Below are positions 9,710 to 18,176 of a stretch of DNA of 64,000 bases, one piece after another. Under the pieces are notes generated by a model, which saw only the letters and a program-made list of their open reading frames with translations, did no database searches and had not been told where the DNA came from. The translations under genes and the position numbers were made by a program. The stretch spans positions 104,570 to 168,569 of the forward strand of contig NZ_BAMZ01000082.1 in the NCBI RefSeq assembly GCF_000964225.1, given 5' to 3'. The stretch's first letter is position 1; every line of letters starts with the position of its first letter. The stretch comes from Acetobacter syzygii. Lineage in GTDB: Bacteria; Pseudomonadota; Alphaproteobacteria; Acetobacterales; Acetobacteraceae.

Positions 9710-10945
9710 ATGCAGGCGTTGGGGCCTTGGGGGGCGGATGCTCCGGGGCAGGCCCCTGTTGCAATAGCGGTTTCTGGCGGGGGGGATAGCCTTGCGCTGG
9801 CATGGCTGGCCCGGCGCTGGCGGCGTAATCTGCTGGCGCTGGTGGTTGACCACGGATTACGCCCCGAATCCGCAGCGGAAGCCCGGCTTACGCTTGATCG
9901 CCTGCGGGCGATGGATGTGCCAGCCCGCCTGATTACCCTGATAGACCTGCACAAAGGCCCTGCCATGGCTGCGCGGGCCCGTGCTGCCCGTTACGCCCGT
10001 ATGGTGGAAGCCTGCCAGCAGGCGGGTTGCGTGGACCTTTTGCTTGGGCATCAGGCAGATGATCAGGCAGAAACCGCATGGATGCGCTTCAACGCTGGCA
10101 GTGGGCCGGATGGGCTGGCGGCCATGGGGTGGATAACCCATACGCCGGATGTGCGGCTGGTGCGGCCCCTGCTTGGGGTCTCCCGCATGGCGTTACGCAA
10201 CACATTGCGTGCGGCAGGGCTGGCATGGGTGGATGACCCGTCCAATCTGGACCAGCGGGCCGAGCGCGTGCGCGTGCGCTTTGCCTTGCACGCGAGTGGG
10301 CAGTCTGAACAGTTCTGGTGCATGGCCATGGATGCGGGGCAGCAGCGTATGGTGCGTGATCGCGCCCATGCGGCCACTCTGGCACGGACCTGCGCCTTTT
10401 TTGCGCAAGGCTGGGTGGGGCTGGGGCCAGACCTGCCTGAACCTTCCGTATTGTCGGCGGTTATCCGTACTGTGGGAGGGTTGCGTTACCCTCCGGCTCC
10501 TGCGGCTGTGGAGCGCCTGTGCAAGCGGGCACAACCAGCCACACTGGCCGGAACCCGGCTTGTCAGATGGCGTGGAGAATGGTTTGTCATCCGTGAGCTG
10601 GCAGGAGTAGCCGCCCCGGTAGCCGCCCGTGCTGGTGGCGTATGGGATGGCCGCTTTGTGCTGCAAGCCCCTTCTGCCCTTTTGCGTTGCGGGGTATATG
10701 TTGGGGCTGCTGGTTACGGGTTGGCGCGCAAGACCCGTGCTGGTTGGCCAGCCCTGTTCTGTGCAGGGTTGCCTGCCTTGTGGTGGCAGGGGCAGCTTGT
10801 TGCCGTGCCACATCTGGATTGGAGCCTTGCGGCAGAATGGTATGGCGCTTTTTTTGAGTTCAGGCCGCCTGTTTCCGTAACCGGAGGGGGCGTGTACGGG
10901 TGCAAAAAAGCACAGGACAAAGACTATATGGGCCCCTCGGACTAG
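9710..10945 (+). CDS. tilS: tRNA(Ile)-lysidine synthase TilS
   Basis: TilS converts C34 of the CAU-anticodon tRNA-Ile to lysidine, using ATP and lysine, so that it reads AUA. The N-type PP-loop SGGGDSLALAWL lies at residues 22-33, followed by VVDHGLRPES, GHQADDQAETAWMR and the RPLLGVSR segment; the C-terminal region is divergent. ATG 9710 is the first normal start, but the same frame is open back to the cpoB stop at 9611-9613. That upstream stretch reads like protein (TDQPVPPDWFATL) yet holds no ATG, GTG or TTG, so the true start is uncertain. A seven-G run lies in the P-loop codons. Confidence 0.93.
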   Translation: MQALGPWGADAPGQAPVAIAVSGGGDSLALAWLARRWRRNLLALVVDHGLRPESAAEARLTLDRLRAMDVPARLITLIDLHKGPAMAARARAARYARMVEACQQAGCVDLLLGHQADDQAETAWMRFNAGSGPDGLAAMGWITHTPDVRLVRPLLGVSRMALRNTLRAAGLAWVDDPSNLDQRAERVRVRFALHASGQSEQFWCMAMDAGQQRMVRDRAHAATLARTCAFFAQGWVGLGPDLPEPSVLSAVIRTVGGLRYPPAPAAVERLCKRAQPATLAGTRLVRWRGEWFVIRELAGVAAPVAARAGGVWDGRFVLQAPSALLRCGVYVGAAGYGLARKTRAGWPALFCAGLPALWWQGQLVAVPHLDWSLAAEWYGAFFEFRPPVSVTGGGVYGCKKAQDKDYMGPSD

Positions 10946-11063
10946 GAAAATGGTTCAGGCATCCCATTTATAAGAGCAAAGGTTGCTTTTTTCCCCGGGC
11001 GCCGGGCAAGATGGCAGGGCACTCCGGCGCTTTACGCACTAGAAGTATGGACACTCGGGCAAG

Positions 11064-12989
11064 ATGAACAATTTAGGTCGCAATCTGGCGCTTTGGGTCA
11101 GCATTATCCTGCTGCTGCTGTTACTGGTGAACATGTTTCAGCCGGGTACGGCGCAACATGCCGCACAGCAACTGGCATATTCCGATTTTGTGGCGGACAT
11201 TGACTCAGGGCATGTCCGGTCGGTTGTGATGCAGAATCACAATATTTCGGGTACGCTGACCGATGGCACAGCGTTTGAGACCTACGCGCCCATGGACCCC
11301 TCCCTTGTCTCGCGCATGGTGGGTAAAGGGGTGGAGGTTGTGGCCAAACCGCTGGAGCAGGACGGTAGCCCACTGCTGCGTTACTTCCTGAACTCCCTGC
11401 CCATTATTCTGCTGGTGGCGGCATGGCTGTTTATGATGCGCCAGATGCAGGGTGCTGGTGGCCGTGCAATGGGCTTTGGCAAATCCCGTGCCAAAATGCT
11501 GACCGAAAAACATGGCCGCGTTACATTTGAAGATGTGGCAGGCATTGATGAGGCCAAGGGTGAACTGCAGGAGATCGTGGATTTCCTCAAAGACCCGCAG
11601 AAGTTTACGCGGCTTGGGGGTAAAATTCCCAAAGGTGTGCTGCTGGTTGGCCCTCCGGGTACGGGTAAGACCCTGCTGGCCCGCGCCATTGCGGGTGAGG
11701 CCAATGTGCCATTCTTCACCATTTCCGGTTCCGACTTTGTGGAAATGTTCGTAGGTGTTGGTGCATCCCGCGTGCGGGACATGTTTGAGCAGGGCAAAAA
11801 ATCCGCTCCGTGCATTATCTTTATTGACGAAATCGATGCCGTTGGCCGCCACCGTGGCGCTGGCATGGGCGGTGGCAATGATGAGCGCGAGCAGACCCTG
11901 AACCAGATGCTGGTGGAAATGGACGGCTTTGAAAGCAATGAAGGGGTTATCCTTATTGCCGCCACCAACCGCCCGGATGTGCTGGACCCCGCACTGCTGC
12001 GACCCGGTCGTTTTGACCGGCAGGTCGTGGTGCCTAACCCCGATGTCAGCGGGCGCGAGAAAATCCTGCGTGTACATATGCGGAAAGTGCCGCTGGCATC
12101 GGATGTGGACCCGCGCATTATTGCCCGTGGTACGCCCGGTTTTTCTGGCGCGGATCTCGCCAATCTGGTCAACGAGGCCGCCTTGTCCGCTGCACGCCTT
12201 GGCCGCCGCACGGTCTCCATGCGGGAGTTTGAAGATGCCAAGGACAAGGTGCTGATGGGCGTTGAGCGTCGCTCCCTTGTTATGAGTGATGACGAGAAAA
12301 AGCGCACGGCCTACCATGAGGCCGGTCATGCCATTACGGCCGTGCTGGTGCCCGAGAGTGAGCCTATTCACAAAGCCACCATTATTCCGCGTGGTCGCGC
12401 ATTGGGTATGGTCATGCGCCTGCCCGAGGACGACCGACTGTCCATGAGCAAAAAGAACGCCATTGCCCATCTGGTTGTGGCTATGGGCGGTCGTGTGGCG
12501 GAAGAGGTGGTTTACGGTAAGGATAATGTCTGCAATGGCGCGATGGGGGACATTAAAATGGCCACCCGCGTGGCCCGCAGCATGGTTACCGAATGGGGCA
12601 TGAGCGAAAAGCTGGGCATGATCGCCTATGCTGATGAAGATCAGGGTAACAGCTTTTTTGGTGCATCCCGCAATTTCTCCGAACAGACAGCGCGGGATAT
12701 TGATGATGAAGTCAAACGCCTGATTGATGAGGCTTATGTGCAGGCCCGCAATTATCTGCATGACCATGTGGATGAACTGCACCGTCTGGCCGAAGCTCTG
12801 CTGGAGTACGAAACCCTGACTGGTGAGGACATTCGCCAGATCATGCGTGGCCAGCCGATTGAACGGCCAGAGGAAGCAGATGATGGTCCGGTTAACCGTC
12901 GCGCTTCCGTGCCGCAGGTTACGGGGGAATCCTCCTCATCCGGCCCGGTGGATGGGGGTGGCGTTGTGCCTGCGCCCCAGCCCGGTTAA
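11064..12989 (+). CDS. ftsH: ATP-dependent zinc metalloprotease FtsH
   Basis: A membrane-anchored AAA+ protease that degrades misfolded membrane proteins and regulators such as LpxC or sigma-32. It has 641 residues: transmembrane helix 1 at about 8-25, a periplasmic domain, helix 2 near 110-128, then the AAA domain with GPPGTGKT (about 197-204), [11 protein letters not shown] and the second region of homology [19 protein letters not shown]. The zinc site HEAGH starts at His418, with the distal ligand Asp in the MGDIKMATR region. The tail is low-complexity and Ser/Pro/Gly-rich. The order tilS-ftsH-folP-glmM is widely conserved. A strong terminator follows. Confidence 0.98.
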   Translation: MNNLGRNLALWVSIILLLLLLVNMFQPGTAQHAAQQLAYSDFVADIDSGHVRSVVMQNHNISGTLTDGTAFETYAPMDPSLVSRMVGKGVEVVAKPLEQDGSPLLRYFLNSLPIILLVAAWLFMMRQMQGAGGRAMGFGKSRAKMLTEKHGRVTFEDVAGIDEAKGELQEIVDFLKDPQKFTRLGGKIPKGVLLVGPPGTGKTLLARAIAGEANVPFFTISGSDFVEMFVGVGASRVRDMFEQGKKSAPCIIFIDEIDAVGRHRGAGMGGGNDEREQTLNQMLVEMDGFESNEGVILIAATNRPDVLDPALLRPGRFDRQVVVPNPDVSGREKILRVHMRKVPLASDVDPRIIARGTPGFSGADLANLVNEAALSAARLGRRTVSMREFEDAKDKVLMGVERRSLVMSDDEKKRTAYHEAGHAITAVLVPESEPIHKATIIPRGRALGMVMRLPEDDRLSMSKKNAIAHLVVAMGGRVAEEVVYGKDNVCNGAMGDIKMATRVARSMVTEWGMSEKLGMIAYADEDQGNSFFGASRNFSEQTARDIDDEVKRLIDEAYVQARNYLHDHVDELHRLAEALLEYETLTGEDIRQIMRGQPIERPEEADDGPVNRRASVPQVTGESSSSGPVDGGGVVPAPQPG

Positions 12990-13017
12990 GGCTGAATGCA
13001 GGGTTTTGACAGGAAGA

Positions 13018-13057
13018 ATACAAAAGAGGCGGCACTCATGTGCCGCCTCTTTTGTAT
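13018..13057. terminator. Very strong hairpin terminator after ftsH
   Basis: A perfect 18-bp stem (13018-13035 with 13040-13057) encloses a TCAT tetraloop. The arms carry A-rich and T-rich flanks (CAAAAGAGGCGGCAC / GTGCCGCCTCTTTTG), so it can act in both directions. It separates ftsH from folP. Confidence 0.85.
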
Positions 13058-13086
13058 GGTGGGGACCATAACAAAGGATGTAAGGC

Positions 13087-14118
13087 ATGTGGCGCAGACT
13101 GGTGGAACCTATGGGGTTCCTGTTTGGGCAAAGGGCGCAGGAGGCCATTCGCCAAGGGGTTGCATTGCCGTTCCAGAACAGTAGCGCTGCGTTCACAACC
13201 GTGTTGCTGATTGACGCAGAGCAGGTTGCAGGCCCCATGCCTGTCGGGAATGTGCCCAATACCTGGTTGCCAGTGTTGCAGCGTCTTGTTAACCCCGTAC
13301 CGGACGCCGGGTTGCCAGCGGGGCCGCTGGTCATGGGTATTCTCAATGCAACGCCCGATAGTTTTAGCTGTGCAGGTCAGCATTTGCAGGCCGGGCAGGC
13401 CATACAGGCAGGCCAGCAGATGGTGCGCGATGGTGCCGCCATGCTGGATATAGGGGGGGAGAGTACGCGCCCCGGTGCAGCGGTTATCTCACCCCCGCAG
13501 GAGTGGGAGCGTGTTGGTCCAGTTATTGAAGGACTGCGGCAGGCTCTGCCGGATGTGCCGCTTTCGGTAGATACGCGCAATAGTCTGGTCATGGAGCGCG
13601 CATTGGCCAGAGGTGTGCAGGTCATTAACGATGTTTCCGCCCTTGAGCATGATGCTGGGGCCCTGCCGCTTCTGGCAGATAAGGATTGCGGGGTTGTGCT
13701 TATGCATATGCGCGGCACCCCCCAGACCATGGCGGAGCACGCCCATTATACCGATGTGGCTTGCGAGGTCGTGCGTGAGCTGGGGCAACGGGTGGACGCT
13801 GCGGTTGCCGCAGGCATTGCCCGTGCACGGTTGATGGTTGACCCCGGTTTTGGGTTTGCCAAGACCAATGAGCAGAATGTGGTACTGCTACGCCGGGTGT
13901 TACTGCTGGCAAACCTTGGGTGCCGGGTTGTGTTCGCCATTTCACGCAAGCGCATGATTGGTGCCCTTACGGGTATTACGGACCCGGCACAGCGCGATAG
14001 TGGCACGGTGGCGGCCTCTCTTATGGCCATGCCTTTTGGTAACCCGCTTTTGCGCGTGCACAATGTGGCCAGCATGGCGCAGGGGGTTAAGGTCTGGCAG
14101 GGCGTGTATGAGAACTGA
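13087..14118 (+). CDS. folP: Dihydropteroate synthase FolP with N-terminal extension
   Basis: FolP condenses 6-hydroxymethyl-dihydropterin pyrophosphate with p-aminobenzoate in folate synthesis and is the sulfonamide target. Signatures are [12 protein letters not shown] (residues 83-94), [10 protein letters not shown] (121-130), [22 protein letters not shown] and DPGFGFAKT, ending in the SRKRMIG pterin-binding segment. At 343 residues it is about 60 longer than E. coli FolP. The extra residues form an N-terminal stretch of about 78 before the TIM barrel; such extensions occur in alphaproteobacterial FolP. It is followed by glmM. Confidence 0.96.
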   Translation: MWRRLVEPMGFLFGQRAQEAIRQGVALPFQNSSAAFTTVLLIDAEQVAGPMPVGNVPNTWLPVLQRLVNPVPDAGLPAGPLVMGILNATPDSFSCAGQHLQAGQAIQAGQQMVRDGAAMLDIGGESTRPGAAVISPPQEWERVGPVIEGLRQALPDVPLSVDTRNSLVMERALARGVQVINDVSALEHDAGALPLLADKDCGVVLMHMRGTPQTMAEHAHYTDVACEVVRELGQRVDAAVAAGIARARLMVDPGFGFAKTNEQNVVLLRRVLLLANLGCRVVFAISRKRMIGALTGITDPAQRDSGTVAASLMAMPFGNPLLRVHNVASMAQGVKVWQGVYEN

Positions 14119-14264
14119 ACACACAGTACGCTAAAAATATTTTTGTCGCCTGTATGTGGTTTATTCCAAATCAAAACCGTTTTAGGAAAGACCAGCAGGA
14201 CAGGGTAGGAGTTTCCGCTAGCAACGGCCAGAGTATTCAGGTCCATTGCCGACTGCGGAATGGA

Positions 14265-15608
14265 ATGAGTATTATGAAACGATTTTTCGGAACAGACGGT
14301 ATTCGTGGTACGGCCAATATTGCCCCCATGACAGTGGAAATTGCCCAAAAGCTCGGGCAGGCAGCAGGGCTGCACTTCCGGCGGGGTGACCACCGGCATT
14401 GCGTTCTGCTGGGCAAGGATACCAGACTGTCCGGCTACATGATCGAGAGTGCTCTGGTGGCTGGGTTTTTGTCCGCCGGTATGGACGTTACTCTGGTTGG
14501 GCCGCTGCCAACCCCCGCCATCGCCCTGTTAACCCGCTCTCTTCGGGCCGATCTGGGGGTTATGATCTCTGCATCCCACAATCCGTTTGGAGATAACGGG
14601 ATCAAACTGTTTGGCCCAGATGGCTTCAAGCTCTCCGATCAGGATGAGCGGACCATTGAAGAGATGATGGTTACCGATCTGCACGGCGATATGGCCAGCC
14701 CCGAGCATATTGGCCGCGCCTCGCGCCTGAATGATGCCGCCGGGCGGTATATTGAGAGCGCTAAATCTTCCTTCCCCCGCAAACTGCGGCTTGATGGAAT
14801 GAAAATTGTTATCGACTGTGCCAATGGCTCGGCCTACCGGGTCGCCCCCACCGCTTTGTGGGAGCTTGGGGCCGAGGTTATTCGCATTGGCTGCGACCCC
14901 AATGGGGTGAATATTAATGAGCAATGTGGCTCCACACATCCGGAGGCCCTGTGCAGGGCTGTGGTCCAGCATGGCGCGGATCTGGGCATTGCACTGGATG
15001 GGGACGCCGACCGCGTTCTGATATCGGATGAAACTGGCCGCCTGATTGATGGCGACCAGATTCTGGCCCTTATCGCCCGGTCATGGACGGCGGAAGGGCG
15101 CCTGGTGGGCGATGCCGTTGTGGCAACGGTCATGTCCAACATGGGGCTGGAACGGTTTTTGGAAAAAATGGGCATTGGGCTGGAACGTACAGCCGTTGGT
15201 GACCGGCATGTGGTTGAGCGGATGCGCGAGAAAGGCGTGAACGTAGGGGGCGAGCAGTCTGGCCATATGGTGCTGACAGACTTTGCCACCACGGGGGATG
15301 GTCTGATTGCCGCCTTGCAGATTCTGGCTGTGCTGGTGGAGTCCGGACGCCCTGCAAGCGAGGTTTGCCGTCTTTTTCAGCCGTTCCCGCAAAAATTGCG
15401 CAATGTGCGCTACGCTGGAGCCTGCCCGCTGGATAATGATGAAGTGCGCCAGCGCCAGCATGAGGTGGAACGGACACTCGCAGGTCATGGTCGGCTTTTG
15501 CTAAGGCGGAGTGGCACGGAACCGCTGGTACGCGTTATGGCCGAGGCGGAAGATGCCGCATTGGTGGACGAGGCCGTGAACCAGATGTGTGCTGTACTGG
15601 AAAAGTAA
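14265..15608 (+). CDS. glmM: Phosphoglucosamine mutase GlmM
   Basis: GlmM interconverts glucosamine-6-phosphate and glucosamine-1-phosphate, feeding UDP-GlcNAc for peptidoglycan and lipid A. The N-terminal [12 protein letters not shown], the phosphoserine loop [14 protein letters not shown], the metal loop DGDADRVL, the sugar-binding GGEQSGHMV and the C-terminal phosphate-binding [12 protein letters not shown] are all present. Length is about 447 residues. The frame is open from 14154, but homology begins only at the MSIMKRFFG segment. I therefore take ATG 14265; ATG 14274 is equally possible, as both have a weak GGA upstream. thiD follows after 30 bases. Confidence 0.96.
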   Translation: MSIMKRFFGTDGIRGTANIAPMTVEIAQKLGQAAGLHFRRGDHRHCVLLGKDTRLSGYMIESALVAGFLSAGMDVTLVGPLPTPAIALLTRSLRADLGVMISASHNPFGDNGIKLFGPDGFKLSDQDERTIEEMMVTDLHGDMASPEHIGRASRLNDAAGRYIESAKSSFPRKLRLDGMKIVIDCANGSAYRVAPTALWELGAEVIRIGCDPNGVNINEQCGSTHPEALCRAVVQHGADLGIALDGDADRVLISDETGRLIDGDQILALIARSWTAEGRLVGDAVVATVMSNMGLERFLEKMGIGLERTAVGDRHVVERMREKGVNVGGEQSGHMVLTDFATTGDGLIAALQILAVLVESGRPASEVCRLFQPFPQKLRNVRYAGACPLDNDEVRQRQHEVERTLAGHGRLLLRRSGTEPLVRVMAEAEDAALVDEAVNQMCAVLEK

Positions 15609-15638
15609 TTCGCTGGGTCAGTTAGCAAAGGTGCATTC

Positions 15639-16472
15639 ATGAATGCTCCCCTTCTCGCGCATCCTAGAGTGCTGTCCATTGCCGGGAGCGATTCTGGCGG
15701 AGGGGCGGGTATTCAGGCCGATGTTAAAACCATAACGGCCTTGGGTGGTTATGCCCTGACCGCCATAACGGCCCTGACCGCCCAGAACACACGGGGGGTG
15801 CAGGGTATTCTGCCTGTGCCCCCGGCTTTTATCCGTGATCAGATTCGCTGCGTTGTGGACGATATCGGGGTCGATGCGGTTAAAACCGGAATGCTTGGTG
15901 GGGTGGCGGAAACACAGGCTGTGGTGGCGGAAATCCACCATATCCGCAACAGTCTGCCCGACCTTGTTGTGGTGGTGGACCCGGTTATGGTTGCCAAAGG
16001 CGGGGCTGCCCTTTTAACCGAAGAGGCGGTTGCCTGCCTGCACACAACGCTTTTGCCACTTGCATCGCTCATAACGCCTAATTTGCCGGAGGCGGAAAAA
16101 CTGACAGGGGTGTCCATCCGGAGCGTGGAGGATATGCGTGCCGCTGCCCAGTGGCTGCACCAGCGCACAGGGGCTGCCGTACTGCTTAAAGGCGGACATA
16201 TGGAAGGGGAGAGTCTGGTGGATGTTCTGCTGGATTCTGCGGGTTATACCGAGTTTGCGGCACGGCGGATTGCAACCCGGCACACACATGGCACAGGGTG
16301 CACCTTAGCCAGTGCTTTGGCCACAAAACTTGCGCAGGGTCTGCCTTTGCCTGATGCGGTCGGCCAGTCCCGCCAGTATGTCCACAATGCTATTAGACAT
16401 GCGCCAGAACTAGGGAGCGGTGCAGGGCCATTGTGGCATTCCCACGCGTGGTACCCCACCAGTCGGTCCTGA
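15639..16472 (+). CDS. thiD: Hydroxymethylpyrimidine/phosphomethylpyrimidine kinase ThiD
   Basis: A ribokinase-like enzyme that phosphorylates HMP and HMP-phosphate in thiamine synthesis. The 277 residues include SIAGSDSGGGAGIQAD at the N-terminus, TAITALTAQNT, DAVKTGMLG, VVDPVMVAKGG, TPNLPEAEKL, and the anion-hole/catalytic THGTGCTLASALA. It is close behind glmM. It ends 47 bases before the convergent CtrA-like gene, with a shared small hairpin between them. Confidence 0.95.
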   Translation: MNAPLLAHPRVLSIAGSDSGGGAGIQADVKTITALGGYALTAITALTAQNTRGVQGILPVPPAFIRDQIRCVVDDIGVDAVKTGMLGGVAETQAVVAEIHHIRNSLPDLVVVVDPVMVAKGGAALLTEEAVACLHTTLLPLASLITPNLPEAEKLTGVSIRSVEDMRAAAQWLHQRTGAAVLLKGGHMEGESLVDVLLDSAGYTEFAARRIATRHTHGTGCTLASALATKLAQGLPLPDAVGQSRQYVHNAIRHAPELGSGAGPLWHSHAWYPTSRS

Positions 16473-16480
16473 ACACTGGA

Positions 16481-16506
16481 TATCTGGCGTAGTTGCAGGC
16501 CAGATA
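16481..16506. terminator. Hairpin between convergent thiD and CtrA-like gene
   Basis: An 8-bp inverted repeat (TATCTGGC at 16481-16488, GCCAGATA at 16499-16506) with a ten-base loop lies between the two converging stop codons. It lacks a clear T run on either strand, so a terminator role is only suggested by position. Confidence 0.3.
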
Positions 16507-16519
16507 AAGATTGTATCCG

Positions 16520-17284
16520 TTAATCCCCCACCGCCTGTAACTGGAGCGGCGCGTGCTCGGCCGGGACCGGCAGTTGTGCGAGCGTTACCAGTGGCTCTGG
16601 CACAGGGCCTGCCTGTGGGTCATGCAGAATATAGCCACGCCCCCATACGGTGGAAATAAGATCCTCAGCTCCAACAGTCTGGAGTTTTTTGCGGAGCTTG
16701 CAGATAAACACATCAATAATCTTGATGTCTGGTTCATCCCGCCCACCATACAGATGGTTGAGAAAAGTCTCCTTGGTCTGGGCAATACCCTTGCGCAGCA
16801 CAAGAAGTTCAAGAATGGCAAATTCCTTGCCGGTCAGGTGGATGGGCCGGTCTTCCACCATCACCGTGTGGTTGTTCAGGTTCAATGTAAGCGGGCCAAC
16901 CTGCGCAATGGGGTGCGCATAACCGTTGGAACGGCGCAGAATGGCCTGCACACGGGCAATAAGTTCCGCCGTTTCAAAGGGTTCTGCCAGATAATCATCC
17001 GCGCCAAGGGCAAATGCCCGGATCTTGGCTTCTGGCGTATCAATGTTGGAAAGAATGATAACGGGTGTTGTAACCTTGAGAGCACGCAGTGTGTTGAGAA
17101 TGGTGTACCCATCCATATCGGCCAGAGTCATGGTGATAATGGCCAGGCCATAATCATAATTGCGCAGTAACTCGATGGCGTTTTGGCCCGAGCGTGCCAG
17201 ATCAGCCGCAAAACCAGCTTTTTTCAGGGCGGAAAGAATGGCGCGGCTGGAGGTAAACTTGTCCTCGGCAAACAGAATGCGCAT
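16520..17284 (-). CDS. CtrA-family response regulator with degenerate receiver domain
   Basis: A 254-residue OmpR/PhoB-class regulator. The C-terminal winged helix (about 120-225) closely matches what I remember of the cell-cycle regulator CtrA: HLTGKEF, FLNHLYGG, then the recognition helix DIKIIDVFICKLRKKL and TVWGRGYILHDP. The receiver domain keeps the acidic pair E7-D8 and S79. The phospho-acceptor position 51 is Thr (codon at 17132-17134; DYGLAIITMTLADMDG where CtrA has Asp), and the conserved Lys near 101 is Glu (YLAEPFE). It should therefore bind CtrA-type sites without normal aspartyl phosphorylation. ATG 17284 follows GTGAGG. A Gln/Pro-rich tail of about 25 residues ends the protein. 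It could be the only CtrA of this genome or a divergent paralogue. Confidence 0.88.
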   Translation of the reverse strand: MRILFAEDKFTSSRAILSALKKAGFAADLARSGQNAIELLRNYDYGLAIITMTLADMDGYTILNTLRALKVTTPVIILSNIDTPEAKIRAFALGADDYLAEPFETAELIARVQAILRRSNGYAHPIAQVGPLTLNLNNHTVMVEDRPIHLTGKEFAILELLVLRKGIAQTKETFLNHLYGGRDEPDIKIIDVFICKLRKKLQTVGAEDLISTVWGRGYILHDPQAGPVPEPLVTLAQLPVPAEHAPLQLQAVGD

Positions 17285-17717
17285 GACGGGCCTCACATAG
17301 CTGCAAAAGGTTTACACCTTATGGTTGTATTGAGAATTATGAATGATACCTTTACGTGTTTTTTTAAAAAAATAAACACAAATTCATATTATTTTTATTA
17401 TTTTAGTAATAACAGATATGTGATTAAGGTATGGCTTGAAGGGGCATATCTGAGAGAGTTTGCTTGATCTCTGATTGAAAACATACATAAAAATCTATCG
17501 AAGTGGTATAAATAATTAAGTATTGTTAAGTAATTTACTCACGATAACTTTTTGTTTATGGGCATTTGTATTGAGTATTTCCTAACATAATTGTTGTTTG
17601 CAAAAATTTTACAATTTTTGTGCTGTGCTCTTCCCGCTTCTGGCCTGATATGAAAAAAAACAGTCTTGGACTTGTGGCATGGTCAGTCCATTACGGAGCG
17701 GGAGCAGGAACACGGTC
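17285..17717. promoter_or_regulatory. AT-rich divergent intergenic region between CtrA-like gene and tsaE
   Basis: This gap of about 430 bases is markedly AT-rich from about 17320 to 17630 (long A and T runs), against a GC-rich background. I see no protein frame I would defend and no DnaA boxes. A TTAA-N6-TTAA element lies at 17516-17529, one base short of the CtrA consensus spacing (N7). The region must hold promoters for both divergent genes, and the CtrA-like protein may act here; that is inference. Confidence 0.5.
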
Positions 17718-18176
17718 ATGTTGCTAAAAACCGAAGCCGATACGGCACAACTGGCTCGGACTCTGGCTGGTCTGGCCCGCCCGGGAGATGCCATTCTGTT
17801 ATCTGGCCTGCTGGGGGCAGGCAAAAGCGTGTTTGCCCGTGCTTTTTTGCGCAGCATCTGCGCGGACCCGGCGCTGGAAGTACCAAGCCCGACCTATACG
17901 CTGGTGCAGGCATACGATGGCCCGCTGGCAGGCATTTACCATTTTGACCTGTGGCGTCTGGGTAGCCCCGATGAGCTGGACGAGCTGGGCTGGGATGATG
18001 CGTGCGAGGGGATAATGCTGGTGGAATGGCCCGAACGGCTGGAAGATATGGTTCCCCCCAACGCCCTGCACATTACGCTTGATGTCAATGCCGATGGCAG
18101 CCGCCATGCGCGCTTTACCGGCTGGCCCGAGCGGCTGGGAGCATTGCAGGCCACGGAGCAGGGTAACCGGGCATGA
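17718..18176 (+). CDS. tsaE: tRNA t6A biosynthesis ATPase TsaE
   Basis: TsaE is the ATPase partner of the TsaB-TsaD complex that makes N6-threonylcarbamoyl-adenosine at A37 of ANN-decoding tRNAs. It has 152 residues: Walker A GLLGAGKS (30-37), then PSPTYTLVQAY, YHFDLWRL and LVEWPERL, all diagnostic. The frame is open from ATG 17679 but without a ribosome site; ATG 17718 begins the conserved part. The stop overlaps addB as ATGA. In many alphaproteobacteria kinase and nucleotidyltransferase genes (amgK-murU type) sit between tsaE and addB; here they are absent. Confidence 0.93.
   Translation: MLLKTEADTAQLARTLAGLARPGDAILLSGLLGAGKSVFARAFLRSICADPALEVPSPTYTLVQAYDGPLAGIYHFDLWRLGSPDELDELGWDDACEGIMLVEWPERLEDMVPPNALHITLDVNADGSRHARFTGWPERLGALQATEQGNRA

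Noticed and set aside
11205..12782. A 525-codon minus-strand frame opposite ftsH
   Set aside because: His/Gln-rich antisense translation of the FtsH AAA domain; no independent motif.
17183..17467. A 94-codon plus-strand frame at the CtrA-like promoter
   Set aside because: It starts inside the antisense of the CtrA-like gene and ends in AT-rich DNA, with no ribosome site or motif.
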